The translations under genes and the position numbers were made by a program. Positions 26,800 to 33,676 of a DNA stretch of 35,108 bases are shown piece after piece. Within the stretch, counting starts at the first letter, position 1, and every line of letters starts with the position of its first letter. The stretch covers positions 1-35,108 of the forward strand of contig JABGTE010000014.1 in NCBI GenBank assembly GCA_018647445.1. The letters are read 5' to 3'. The stretch comes from Gammaproteobacteria bacterium (GTDB taxonomy: Bacteria; Pseudomonadota; Gammaproteobacteria; Pseudomonadales; Azotimanducaceae). The notes beneath the pieces are model-generated. The model saw only the letters and a list, made by a program, of their open reading frames with translations. It made no database searches and had not been told where the DNA came from.

Positions 26800-28252
26800 G
26801 CAAAACATTGACCTCGTGATTTTCGGAGGATTGGGGGACCTGGCAGGTCGAAAATTACTGCCTGCGCTTTATCAGATTGAACGCAGTGGCCTATTGTCAG
26901 ACAGCATTCGATTGGCAGTTGTTGCGCGCGATAATATCGAGACGCAGGGGTTCTTAGAATATGCCGAAGCGAGACTAAAGCAAACGTTGGCGCCGGCTGA
27001 CTGGTCGGACACTACTTGGCGAAAGCTTGCGCGACGCTTTTCTTACCTAAGTTTGGATTTTTCGAATAAAAGGCACTACGAGCGGTTAAAAGCTTGGGTC
27101 ACGCCGGAACGCGTATTGGTGTACTACCTGGCAACGCCGCCGAGTTTGTTTGGGCCCATTAGTCAGCACCTCAACGATACAGACTGCATTGATGCCTCAG
27201 CACGGATTGTTTTGGAAAAGCCGATTGGCCACGACCTTGAAAGTTCCCGAGTCGTCAATGATACCGTGGGCCGCTATTTTCCCGAGCGCAACATCTACCG
27301 CATTGATCACTACCTAGGCAAAGAGACCGTACAGAATTTATTAGCGCTGCGGTTTGCGAATCGACTTATTAACTCGCAGTGGGATAATACTTGCATCGAC
27401 CATGTCCAGATTACCGTTGCTGAAACGGTGGGGATCGAAGGTCGTTGGGGCTATTATGATCAGGTCGGTCAACTCCGAGATATGGTTCAGAATCACTTAT
27501 TGCAGCTGCTTTGTATGGTTGCGATGGAGCCGCCAAATTCGTTTGCCGCCGATGAAATTCGAGCAGAAAAAGTCAAGATCTTGCGGGCGCTCACCATTAT
27601 TGATGGCGGCAAGGTTGAAGATCACGCGGTGCGTGGTCAGTATTCGGCGGGTTGGATTGCGGGCGAGCCGGTGGTGGGTTATACCGAGGAGGCTGGCTGC
27701 ACGAACCCGCACTCCAAGACCGAGACGTTTGTTGCGATTAAGGCTCATATCGATAACTGGCGGTGGTCAGGGGTGCCTTTTTATCTTCGAACTGGCAAAG
27801 GCCTGAGCGAAAAAGTGACGCAAGTTGTGATCGCCTATAAGCATCATCCGCACGCGATCTTTCCGGATCGTCAAGATGCGGATATGAATCGTTTGGTGAT
27901 TCGATTGCAGCCGAATGAAGGCATTCAGCTAGAAATGGCGTCTAAAAAGCAAAGTTTGAAGGATCGGTTGAGCCTTGAAAAACGGATCCTAAATTTGGAT
28001 TTCTTTGATGCCGCCGGCGAAGAGCGGATTCCGGATGCGTACGAGCGATTATTATTAGAAGTGTTTAAAGGGGATCAATGGCTGTTTGTCAGCCGAGAAG
28101 AAATTGAGGCCTCATGGCATTGGTGCGACAGCCTCATTGCGGCCTGGACCGCGGAAGAACTCAAGGTGCATCGCTATAGCGCCGGGTCTTCCGGGCCGGC
28201 AAAAGCTGAAATGCTGATTGAACGAGACGATCGAAGTTGGTTCGGCGAATGA
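26792..28252 (+). CDS. zwf: Glucose-6-phosphate 1-dehydrogenase
   Basis: A 486-residue enzyme that oxidises glucose-6-phosphate to 6-phosphogluconolactone, normally with NADP. The coenzyme loop is FGGLGDLAGRKLLPALYQ, the substrate and catalytic segment is RIDHYLGKETVQNLLALRFAN with the active-site His pair region, and VPFYLRTGKGL is conserved near the end of the C-terminal domain. The loop has Leu where many relatives have Thr or Ala. The ATG at 26792 has AAGGGAG eight bases upstream and overlaps eda by eight bases. Its stop overlaps the pgl start by four bases (ATGA). It supplies the first oxidised intermediate of the Entner-Doudoroff route in this operon. Confidence 0.96.
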   Translation: MNEQNIDLVIFGGLGDLAGRKLLPALYQIERSGLLSDSIRLAVVARDNIETQGFLEYAEARLKQTLAPADWSDTTWRKLARRFSYLSLDFSNKRHYERLKAWVTPERVLVYYLATPPSLFGPISQHLNDTDCIDASARIVLEKPIGHDLESSRVVNDTVGRYFPERNIYRIDHYLGKETVQNLLALRFANRLINSQWDNTCIDHVQITVAETVGIEGRWGYYDQVGQLRDMVQNHLLQLLCMVAMEPPNSFAADEIRAEKVKILRALTIIDGGKVEDHAVRGQYSAGWIAGEPVVGYTEEAGCTNPHSKTETFVAIKAHIDNWRWSGVPFYLRTGKGLSEKVTQVVIAYKHHPHAIFPDRQDADMNRLVIRLQPNEGIQLEMASKKQSLKDRLSLEKRILNLDFFDAAGEERIPDAYERLLLEVFKGDQWLFVSREEIEASWHWCDSLIAAWTAEELKVHRYSAGSSGPAKAEMLIERDDRSWFGE

Positions 28253-28944
28253 GCTTATTGTTGCGCGACTTTGAGCGCGCGGACGCCCTCGATGCGGCGT
28301 TGAGCGAGCGGTTGATTGATGGCTTAGTGGCCGCAATTGATGCGCGCGGTGAGGCAATTTTAGCGGTATCGGGTGGTCGCACGCCCGCTGGCCTGTTCAA
28401 GTGCTTAAGCGAGGCGCCGCTGGATTTTTCAAAGGTGATGATCACGCTAACCGATGAGCGTTGCGTGCCATTGGATCATCCGGATAGCAATGCCCAAATG
28501 GTCGAGCGCTTACTGTTGCAGCGTAACGCCAAACAGTCACGGTTTATCCCGCTGTACGACTCAGCAATGGATCGAGCAGCGCAGTGCCAGTCTTTGAACC
28601 TTCAGTTTAATCGTTTGCCAATCTTTGATGCCGTGGTTCTAGGAATGGGTCTGGATGGTCATACAGCCTCGCTATTTCCAGGCGCAACCGGCTTGCCAGC
28701 GGCTATGGATCTCAGCAGCGATACCGCTGTGACTCTGATCCAGCCCTTAACCGCGCCCCATGCTCGAATGACGCTCACTGCGGCGCGACTGCTCAAGACC
28801 CGCGCCTTAATTTTGCATGTGACCGGCGATGAAAAGTTGAGTCTGCTCAATGAGGTCAGCGCCGGGGCTGATGCGATGCAATATCCGGTGGGTTTATTCT
28901 TGGCGCAAAATGCGCCGGCAACCGAGGTGTTTTGGGCGCCATGA
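28249..28944 (+). CDS. pgl: 6-phosphogluconolactonase
   Basis: A 231-residue enzyme of the SugarP_isomerase/DevB type that hydrolyses 6-phosphogluconolactone to 6-phosphogluconate. Landmarks are ILAVSGGRTPAGLFKCLSE, the LTDERCVPLDHPDSNAQMV segment and the family signature GMGLDGHTASLFPG, and a late LHVTGDEKLSLLNE. The ATG at 28249 overlaps the zwf stop by four bases, so it is probably the last gene of the edd-glk-eda-zwf-pgl operon. No 6-phosphogluconate dehydrogenase is found with it, in keeping with flow into Edd. Confidence 0.94.
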   Translation: MSLLLRDFERADALDAALSERLIDGLVAAIDARGEAILAVSGGRTPAGLFKCLSEAPLDFSKVMITLTDERCVPLDHPDSNAQMVERLLLQRNAKQSRFIPLYDSAMDRAAQCQSLNLQFNRLPIFDAVVLGMGLDGHTASLFPGATGLPAAMDLSSDTAVTLIQPLTAPHARMTLTAARLLKTRALILHVTGDEKLSLLNEVSAGADAMQYPVGLFLAQNAPATEVFWAP

Positions 28945-29279
28945 TGGGAGCCGCCTAAGGCGCGATGATAAAGTGTGGCGTTGATCTGTCGGTTAATAGC
29001 GGCGCTCGAGCAGGCTAGCGCCTTGCGCGGATCCGAGATCTGACCGCTTGGTTTTGGCCGCCGCTAGGCGTGCAGGTTTTGATGAGCCGGTAAGTTAAGA
29101 CCTGAGTTGAAGTCCAAGGCCATTGCGTGATGGCCAGTGGAAGCATTTGCCTCGTTTTAGGCGCCATCAAGATGGACCGCGGATTGCGGCATGGATGCCC
29201 GGATACGAAACCATTTGAGACGCTGGCTGTTTAGTGGCTCGCTCGTATGCTGCAAGCAGTTGCCGTGGTGAATTGGAAT
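28945..29279. other. Intergenic region between convergent pgl and hexR
   Basis: This 335-base gap lies where the operon and the hexR gene converge and should hold terminators for both. A six-pair inverted repeat (GGCGCT at 29001-29006, AGCGCC at 29017-29022) is present without a T-run. I see no gene. Confidence 0.45.
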
Positions 29280-30149
29280 TCAGGCGTCTTGCTGGGCGCT
29301 ATCGAATCGCGTCGAGGTTAAGCTTGCCTTAATGCGTGCTAAGTGGGGCCGGTGAGCCTGGCCCTGCCTAAGGGTGACGCCCGTTGCAATAACATCCAAA
29401 AGCGTCAACTGCGCCAGCCGAGATGTCATTGGGAGGTATTCATCGGTGTCCTCGCCGACGTCCAGCGTGATCGCAAGGTCGCTTGCGCGGGCGAGGGGCG
29501 ACGCTGGTGCCGTAATGCTGATGACGGTGGCGAGCGAGTCGCGCGCAAGGCGCGCCGTTTCAACAAGCCCAATGGTGCGCCCGGTGTAAGAGATGATGAC
29601 AAACAAATCGCCTGGCTTTGAAGCGGCGGCCAGCATACGTTGCATCAGCGGGTCTTGGTGTGCTGAGACGGGTGTGTTGAATCTGAAAAACTTAAACTCA
29701 GCATCTTGGGCCACCGGTCCTGAATTACCTTGACCGAAAAAATAAATGCGTTTTGAGGCCACCACTTCATCGATTACGTGATGGATGAGTTTCGGGTCGA
29801 TGCTGTCTCGGGTTTTTTCAAGGGCATGGATGCTGGCGTTGAAAATTTTAGGGGTAAACGTTGGGGCGGTATCGTCTTCGGCAACCGCGCTGTTAATGAA
29901 CCGTGCGCCGGACGCCAGGGACAATGCGAGCTTTAGTTTGAAATCTGGAAATCCCGTAGCGCCGAGGCGCTTACAAAATCGATTTACAGAAGGTTCACTG
30001 ACTCCGGCGGACTGTGCCAAGCGGGCAATGGATGATCGGGTCGTCAGTTCTGGGTTGGCAAGAATCGCATTCGCGACTTTTTGCTCGGCTTTGCTGAAGG
30101 CTTGGGTTGGTTGGGCCAAATTGGTTAGCAGGTTTTGGGGTGTTGTCAT
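29280..30149 (-). CDS. hexR: HexR-type transcriptional regulator (RpiR family)
   Basis: A 289-residue regulator. The N-terminal HTH_6 domain (about 1-77) includes FSKAEQKVANAILANPEL and SIARLAQSAGVSEPSVNRFCKRLG, the recognition helix. A SIS sugar-phosphate domain follows (about 120-260) with KRIYFFGQGNSGPVAQDAEFKFFR and FVIISYTGRTIGLVETARLA. HexR proteins bind KDPG and control glucose catabolism genes. I choose ATG at 30149, which fits the family N-terminus; the frame could begin at TTG 30227, but those 26 residues look unlike a regulator start. It is divergent from gap, sharing a region with HexR-like sites, so it probably controls gap, the edd operon and itself. Confidence 0.92.
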   Translation of the reverse strand: MTTPQNLLTNLAQPTQAFSKAEQKVANAILANPELTTRSSIARLAQSAGVSEPSVNRFCKRLGATGFPDFKLKLALSLASGARFINSAVAEDDTAPTFTPKIFNASIHALEKTRDSIDPKLIHHVIDEVVASKRIYFFGQGNSGPVAQDAEFKFFRFNTPVSAHQDPLMQRMLAAASKPGDLFVIISYTGRTIGLVETARLARDSLATVISITAPASPLARASDLAITLDVGEDTDEYLPMTSRLAQLTLLDVIATGVTLRQGQAHRPHLARIKASLTSTRFDSAQQDA

Positions 30150-30271
30150 GGCTGGGCTCAAAAGGAACGGGCTTGAGGTCACGCTGAAACAGATAAAGTC
30201 ATGTAACCCCGCAACATAATAAGCCAATTAATGCTCATTGAGCGGTGTTTATCGCCTTCAAATCGCAAATA

Positions 30272-30286
30272 TGTAATTTAATTAGG
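30272..30286. promoter_or_regulatory. Weak putative HexR site near hexR
   Basis: TGTAATTTAATTAGG matches the HexR-type palindrome except for its last two bases. It lies about 120 bases upstream of the hexR start, so it may serve autoregulation. It is weaker than the other sites. Confidence 0.45.
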
Positions 30287-30323
30287 TAATTTTGACTAAT
30301 TTATTGTAATAATCCCTTATAAA

Positions 30324-30338
30324 TGTATTTTTATTACA
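30324..30338. promoter_or_regulatory. Putative HexR operator upstream of gap
   Basis: TGTATTTTTATTACA matches the HexR-type consensus at 14 of 15 positions (T in place of A or G at the fifth position). It lies 125 bases before the gap ATG and overlaps AT-rich promoter-like sequence. HexR regulation of a gap gene is known in several gammaproteobacteria, where HexR can act as an activator or repressor. Confidence 0.68.
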
Positions 30339-30347
30339 TTATTTTCG

Positions 30348-30392
30348 TATGACATTGAGGTGTATGACATTGAGATGTACGACATCGAGTTG
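30348..30392. repeat. Three tandem 15-bp units in the gap leader
   Basis: The units are TATGACATTGAGGTG, TATGACATTGAGATG and TACGACATCGAGTTG. They begin ten bases after the HexR-like site. The first two contain ATGACATTGAG, close to the start of gap itself (ATGACATTAAG). An ATG at 30349 opens a 34-codon frame, beginning MTLRCMTLRC, that ends at TAG 30451-30453, overlapping the AGGAG ribosome site of gap. No ribosome site precedes that ATG. Confidence 0.75.
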
Positions 30393-30463
30393 CAGTACGA
30401 GTTGGTGGTCGATAGGAGTCCTCGACACCGGAAGGTTGGGCAGTCAGTTTTAGGAGTCAGCAA

Positions 30464-31492
30464 ATGACATTAAGAATCGCGATTAATGGTTATGGCCGAA
30501 TTGGCCGCAATATTGTTAGAGCGCTGTACGAAAATCCGCGTTATGAACGCAGTATTGAGATTGTTGCCATCAACGATTTGGCAAAGTTCGAGGCGATGGC
30601 GCACATGACAAGGTTTGACTCGACGCACGGGCGGTTTGACCGCCGGGTTGTTCTGCAGGGCGATAAGCTCTGTATTGGTGAGGCACAAATCCAGTTGTTG
30701 TCGATTGCGGACCCGGCGGCATTGCCTTGGCGCGCCCTTGCGGTTGATGTAGTGCTCGAGTGTAGTGGCGCCTTATTAACCCGCGCTCAAGCTCAGCAGC
30801 ATCTGCAGGCCGGCGCGGCTCGGGTGCTGGTCTCGGCGCCAGGCAAGGATCTGGACGCGACGCTGGTTTATGGTGTGAACGAGCAGATGCTCAAACCCGA
30901 GCACCGCTTAATCTCCAATGCGTCGTGTACAACCAATTGTCTTGCGCCACTGTGCCAAACGCTCGACGCAGCATTTGGCATTGAGAGCGGGTTAATGACG
31001 ACGATCCATGCTTATACCGCGGATCAGCGTTTGAACGATGCATTGCACGATGATCTGTATCGAGCTCGAGCCGCGGCGCAATCCATGATTCCAACCAAGA
31101 CCGGGGCCGCGGTTGCTATTGGGGAAGTACTGCCGCAATTGCTGGGTCGGTTGGATGGGCTGGCGGTGAGAGTGCCAACATTGAATGTGTCGCTTGTTGA
31201 TTTAACTTTTACAGCCAAGCGTTCGGTAACGGCGCCGGAAGTCAACGATCTGATGCGGCAAGCCGCGGCGAACGATCGAAAAGGGGTTTTGGCGTACAAC
31301 GAGCAACCTTTGGTTTCGATTGACTTCAATCACTCACCGTTTTCATGCAACTTTGATGGCAACCACACTCGAGTGATGGGGCATCTGGTCAAGGTGCTTG
31401 CTTGGTATGATAACGAGTGGGGATTTTCGAATCGAATGCTCGATCAGGCGTTGTTGATCGGGCAGGCTGAACCGCTGGTGGTTGCGGCCTGA
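30464..31492 (+). CDS. gap: Type I glyceraldehyde-3-phosphate dehydrogenase
   Basis: A 342-residue enzyme that oxidises glyceraldehyde-3-phosphate to 1,3-bisphosphoglycerate. The NAD loop is INGYGRIGRN and INDLAKFEAM carries the Asp that favours NAD; the catalytic Cys155 is in SNASCTTNC, the His partner in TTIHAYTADQRLND, and WYDNEWGFSNRM closes the coenzyme site. Several stretches, such as LPWRALAVDVVLECSG and PLVSIDFNHSPFS, also resemble the GapB/erythrose-4-phosphate dehydrogenase branch, so a role beyond glycolysis is not excluded. AGGAG lies seven bases before the ATG. Divergent hexR and a HexR-like operator tie it to the Entner-Doudoroff operon, whose aldolase makes its substrate. Confidence 0.93.
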   Translation: MTLRIAINGYGRIGRNIVRALYENPRYERSIEIVAINDLAKFEAMAHMTRFDSTHGRFDRRVVLQGDKLCIGEAQIQLLSIADPAALPWRALAVDVVLECSGALLTRAQAQQHLQAGAARVLVSAPGKDLDATLVYGVNEQMLKPEHRLISNASCTTNCLAPLCQTLDAAFGIESGLMTTIHAYTADQRLNDALHDDLYRARAAAQSMIPTKTGAAVAIGEVLPQLLGRLDGLAVRVPTLNVSLVDLTFTAKRSVTAPEVNDLMRQAAANDRKGVLAYNEQPLVSIDFNHSPFSCNFDGNHTRVMGHLVKVLAWYDNEWGFSNRMLDQALLIGQAEPLVVAA

Positions 31493-31945
31493 TCTGCGCA
31501 GCGCCAACAGCTCTGTCGGTGTCGGCCAAGAGGCGGCTGACCAGCTGGGTCATACTTGAGGTGTGCTTGGGGCCTGCGGCGCATAATGCTGGCGCTTTTA
31601 AAAGAGCGCCGCTGCTAAAAGAGCCGCTGCTAAAAAAGCGCCGCTGCTAAAAGCGCCGCTGCTAAAAGCGCCGCTGCTAAAAGCGCCGCTGCTAAAAGCG
31701 CCGCTGCTAAAAGAGCCGCTGCTAAAAGCGCCGCTGCTAAAAGAGCCGCTGCTAAAAGAGCCGCTGCTAAAAAAGAGCCGCTGCTAAAAGAGCGCCGCTG
31801 TCTGAATGGATTTGATGCGCATCGCCGGGCTGTGAGTCGGTGGCATCGAGGCGGCAGCAATGCAATCGGTAGGGCAAGACCGGCCCTTGGCGGAATGTTT
31901 GCAGGGTTAACGCAATACACAATTTACCGAAGGGCGACCGAGTTA
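31493..31945. other. Gene-free region dominated by a minisatellite
   Basis: This 453-base gap between gap and the GH16 gene contains the 15-bp array described separately, preceded by a near-palindrome GGCGCTTTTAAAAGAGCGCC at 31591-31610 that may act in termination of gap. A minus-strand frame through the array encodes only LLAAA repeats and is not taken as a gene. The last 140 bases should hold the GH16 promoter. Confidence 0.6.
31610..31800. repeat. Minisatellite of about 12 units of 15-17 bp
   Basis: Contiguous units of CGCTGCTAAAAGCGC or its variant CGCTGCTAAAAGAGC repeat about twelve times, with three units lengthened to 17 bases by AA or GC insertion. Units touch without spacers, so this is not CRISPR. 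The two variants are mixed along the array, a pattern expected from slippage or unequal exchange. Unit ends GCGC and CGC allow local hairpins between neighbouring units. A similar but degenerate array lies at 14575-14636. Confidence 0.93.
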
Positions 31946-33355
31946 ATGGGTTTAAAGCACTGGGTTCTAGCAGGTCTTATCGGATTGGGCCTCCAAGTTG
32001 TCACGTTGATCGTGTTCTCCGGCACGGCAATGGCGGCGGTCGACGGAGTCCTGCCCTCGGCCCTGCAAGGTGTTGTCTCACTTAATGTTGGTGGCAAAGC
32101 CTATGTTGCAAGCGACGGGCGTCATTTCAGTCATGATAATTGCGATGACAGGCGGATGCAGCCCAGCCGATGCGCCGATATGGCATCCGTTAAAGGCACG
32201 CAGCACAACCCGTTGTATCAAACTTATCGTTTTGGCGAACAGGTGCACGTTTTCGATGTGCCAGACGGCGACTACGCGGTTACGTTGCACTTTGCCGAGC
32301 CATTTGATCAAGCCGTTGGGTCGCGTGTATTTGATGTGCTGATTCAAGGTCAGCCTATATTTCAGCAGCTCGATGTGCGCGCAAATCGAGATGGACATCA
32401 TCAGGCAGCATTATCCCGAACTGTCGATCATATTGCGGTCAGTGATGGTCAGCTAGAGGTTGAGCTCAAAGCGGTGGCGGGTGCGCCGATTCTCAGCGCG
32501 ATTGAGGCATTTCAAAGGGTTGCCTTGCCCGACACTACAGGCAGACTGATTTGGTCTGATGAATTTGACGACGCGCCCGGACATGGCCGTCAGGCACCGC
32601 GTTCAGATCGCTGGGCAATTGACATCTGGCCTGCTCGGAAAGTCAATGATGAAGATCAGGCCTACACGGGGCGCCCTAAAAATGTCCGAGTTGACTCGGG
32701 TGTTTTGATTCTTGAGGCGCATCAGGAGGCTTACCAGGACGCGCACTACACCTCCGCACGAGTTCATACCAAAGGCTTATTGGATCTGCAGTATGGGCAG
32801 ATTGAGGTGCGGGCAAAGTTGCCTCGAGGTCAGGGCACGTGGCCTGCGATCTGGATGCTGCCGTCGAACCCTTTTAAGTTTGCTACGACCTGTGATGCCT
32901 CGGTGGCTGAATGGCAGGGCAATGTCGATTGCGATGCTTGGCCAAATAGTGGCGAGATCGACATTATGGAGCATGTGGGGTTTGACCCGGGTGTCGTTCA
33001 CGGTACAGTCCATACCAAAGCCTATTATTGGGCAAACTGGAATCAACACAAAGGCAGTATTGTTTTGCCTGATTTTGATCAATTTCACCGCTATCAGTTG
33101 ATTTGGACGGCGGATCAAATCACCTGGTTGGTCGATGATATCCCCTACTTTAATTATGTCCGTGAATCGCAGGACTGGGCGGCGTGGCCGTTTTCAGAGC
33201 CGTTTCATTTGATTTTAAACCTGGCGATCGGTGGAAACTGGGGGCGCGCCGGTGGGCCAATCGACAATCAAGCGCTGCCGGCTCGAATGGAAGTGGATTA
33301 TGTGCGGGTCTATGCGCTCGAGCCGGATGGTTCGAAGCCTTCGGCGCCCGAATGA
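31946..33355 (+). CDS. Secreted malectin-GH16 beta-glucanase (laminarinase-like)
   Basis: A 469-residue exported glycoside hydrolase. A signal peptide ends at GTAMA-AVDG. A malectin-like carbohydrate-binding domain spans about residues 40-190 (VSLNVGGKAYVASDGRHF, YAVTLHFAEPF, RVFDVLIQGQ). The GH16 domain follows from LIWSDEFDD to MEVDYVRVYAL; the catalytic motif GEIDIMEHVG gives Glu337 as nucleophile, Asp339 and Glu342 as acid/base. The extra Met between IDI and E is the form found in laminarinase-type (beta-1,3-glucanase) members. GTWPAIWMLP and NLAIGGNWG line the cleft. I choose ATG 31946 since it opens the signal peptide; upstream in-frame codons run to 31832. It is followed by a lipoprotein with binding-like modules, suggesting a beta-glucan use locus. 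Confidence 0.9.
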   Translation: MGLKHWVLAGLIGLGLQVVTLIVFSGTAMAAVDGVLPSALQGVVSLNVGGKAYVASDGRHFSHDNCDDRRMQPSRCADMASVKGTQHNPLYQTYRFGEQVHVFDVPDGDYAVTLHFAEPFDQAVGSRVFDVLIQGQPIFQQLDVRANRDGHHQAALSRTVDHIAVSDGQLEVELKAVAGAPILSAIEAFQRVALPDTTGRLIWSDEFDDAPGHGRQAPRSDRWAIDIWPARKVNDEDQAYTGRPKNVRVDSGVLILEAHQEAYQDAHYTSARVHTKGLLDLQYGQIEVRAKLPRGQGTWPAIWMLPSNPFKFATTCDASVAEWQGNVDCDAWPNSGEIDIMEHVGFDPGVVHGTVHTKAYYWANWNQHKGSIVLPDFDQFHRYQLIWTADQITWLVDDIPYFNYVRESQDWAAWPFSEPFHLILNLAIGGNWGRAGGPIDNQALPARMEVDYVRVYALEPDGSKPSAPE

Positions 33356-33676
33356 TTTTGGTCTAACTGGGCGCAAATTGCGCGGCTTAACTTGGTCCCC
33401 TGGGCAGTAGATTGGCGCCGGCTAAAATTAAGGAATTCCGCCCTAAAAGCGCATGCCCGCGGCCAAGGATGCGCAGGGTTTTTCGATACAGGTGCGCTGT
33501 TTTCTGGGTCATGTAGGCGAATTTTGCATTTCCGAGCTCGGCTTTCCGTCTCACCGCATATATCTCCCTATTCACCGTTTTAGGCTGGAGGTGGTGCATC
33601 CTGCCAAAGAGAATAAAGGTGCAAGAAATTTAAAGGGCAAAGTGTGCCCGCCGCAAACGTTAAGGTAGGGGAACTC
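33356..33676. other. Intergenic region before the lipoprotein gene
   Basis: About 320 bases with only short open frames on both strands and no recognisable protein. A short palindrome GCGCAAATTGCGC lies at 33371-33383 just after the GH16 stop. The promoter of the lipoprotein gene should be near the right end. Confidence 0.45.

Noticed and set aside
30464-31492. Erythrose-4-phosphate dehydrogenase (epd)
   Set aside because: Some segments resemble Epd, but HAYTADQRLND and the QSMIPTKTGAA stretch are closer to glycolytic GAPDH, and the HexR context fits gap.
31610-31800. CRISPR array
   Set aside because: Units of 15-17 bp are directly joined with no spacers, and no cas genes are present.
31630-31920. 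Minus-strand frame encoding repeated LLAAA
   Set aside because: It is the translation of the 15-bp minisatellite, which happens to be a multiple of three; no ribosome site or non-repeat domain supports a real protein.
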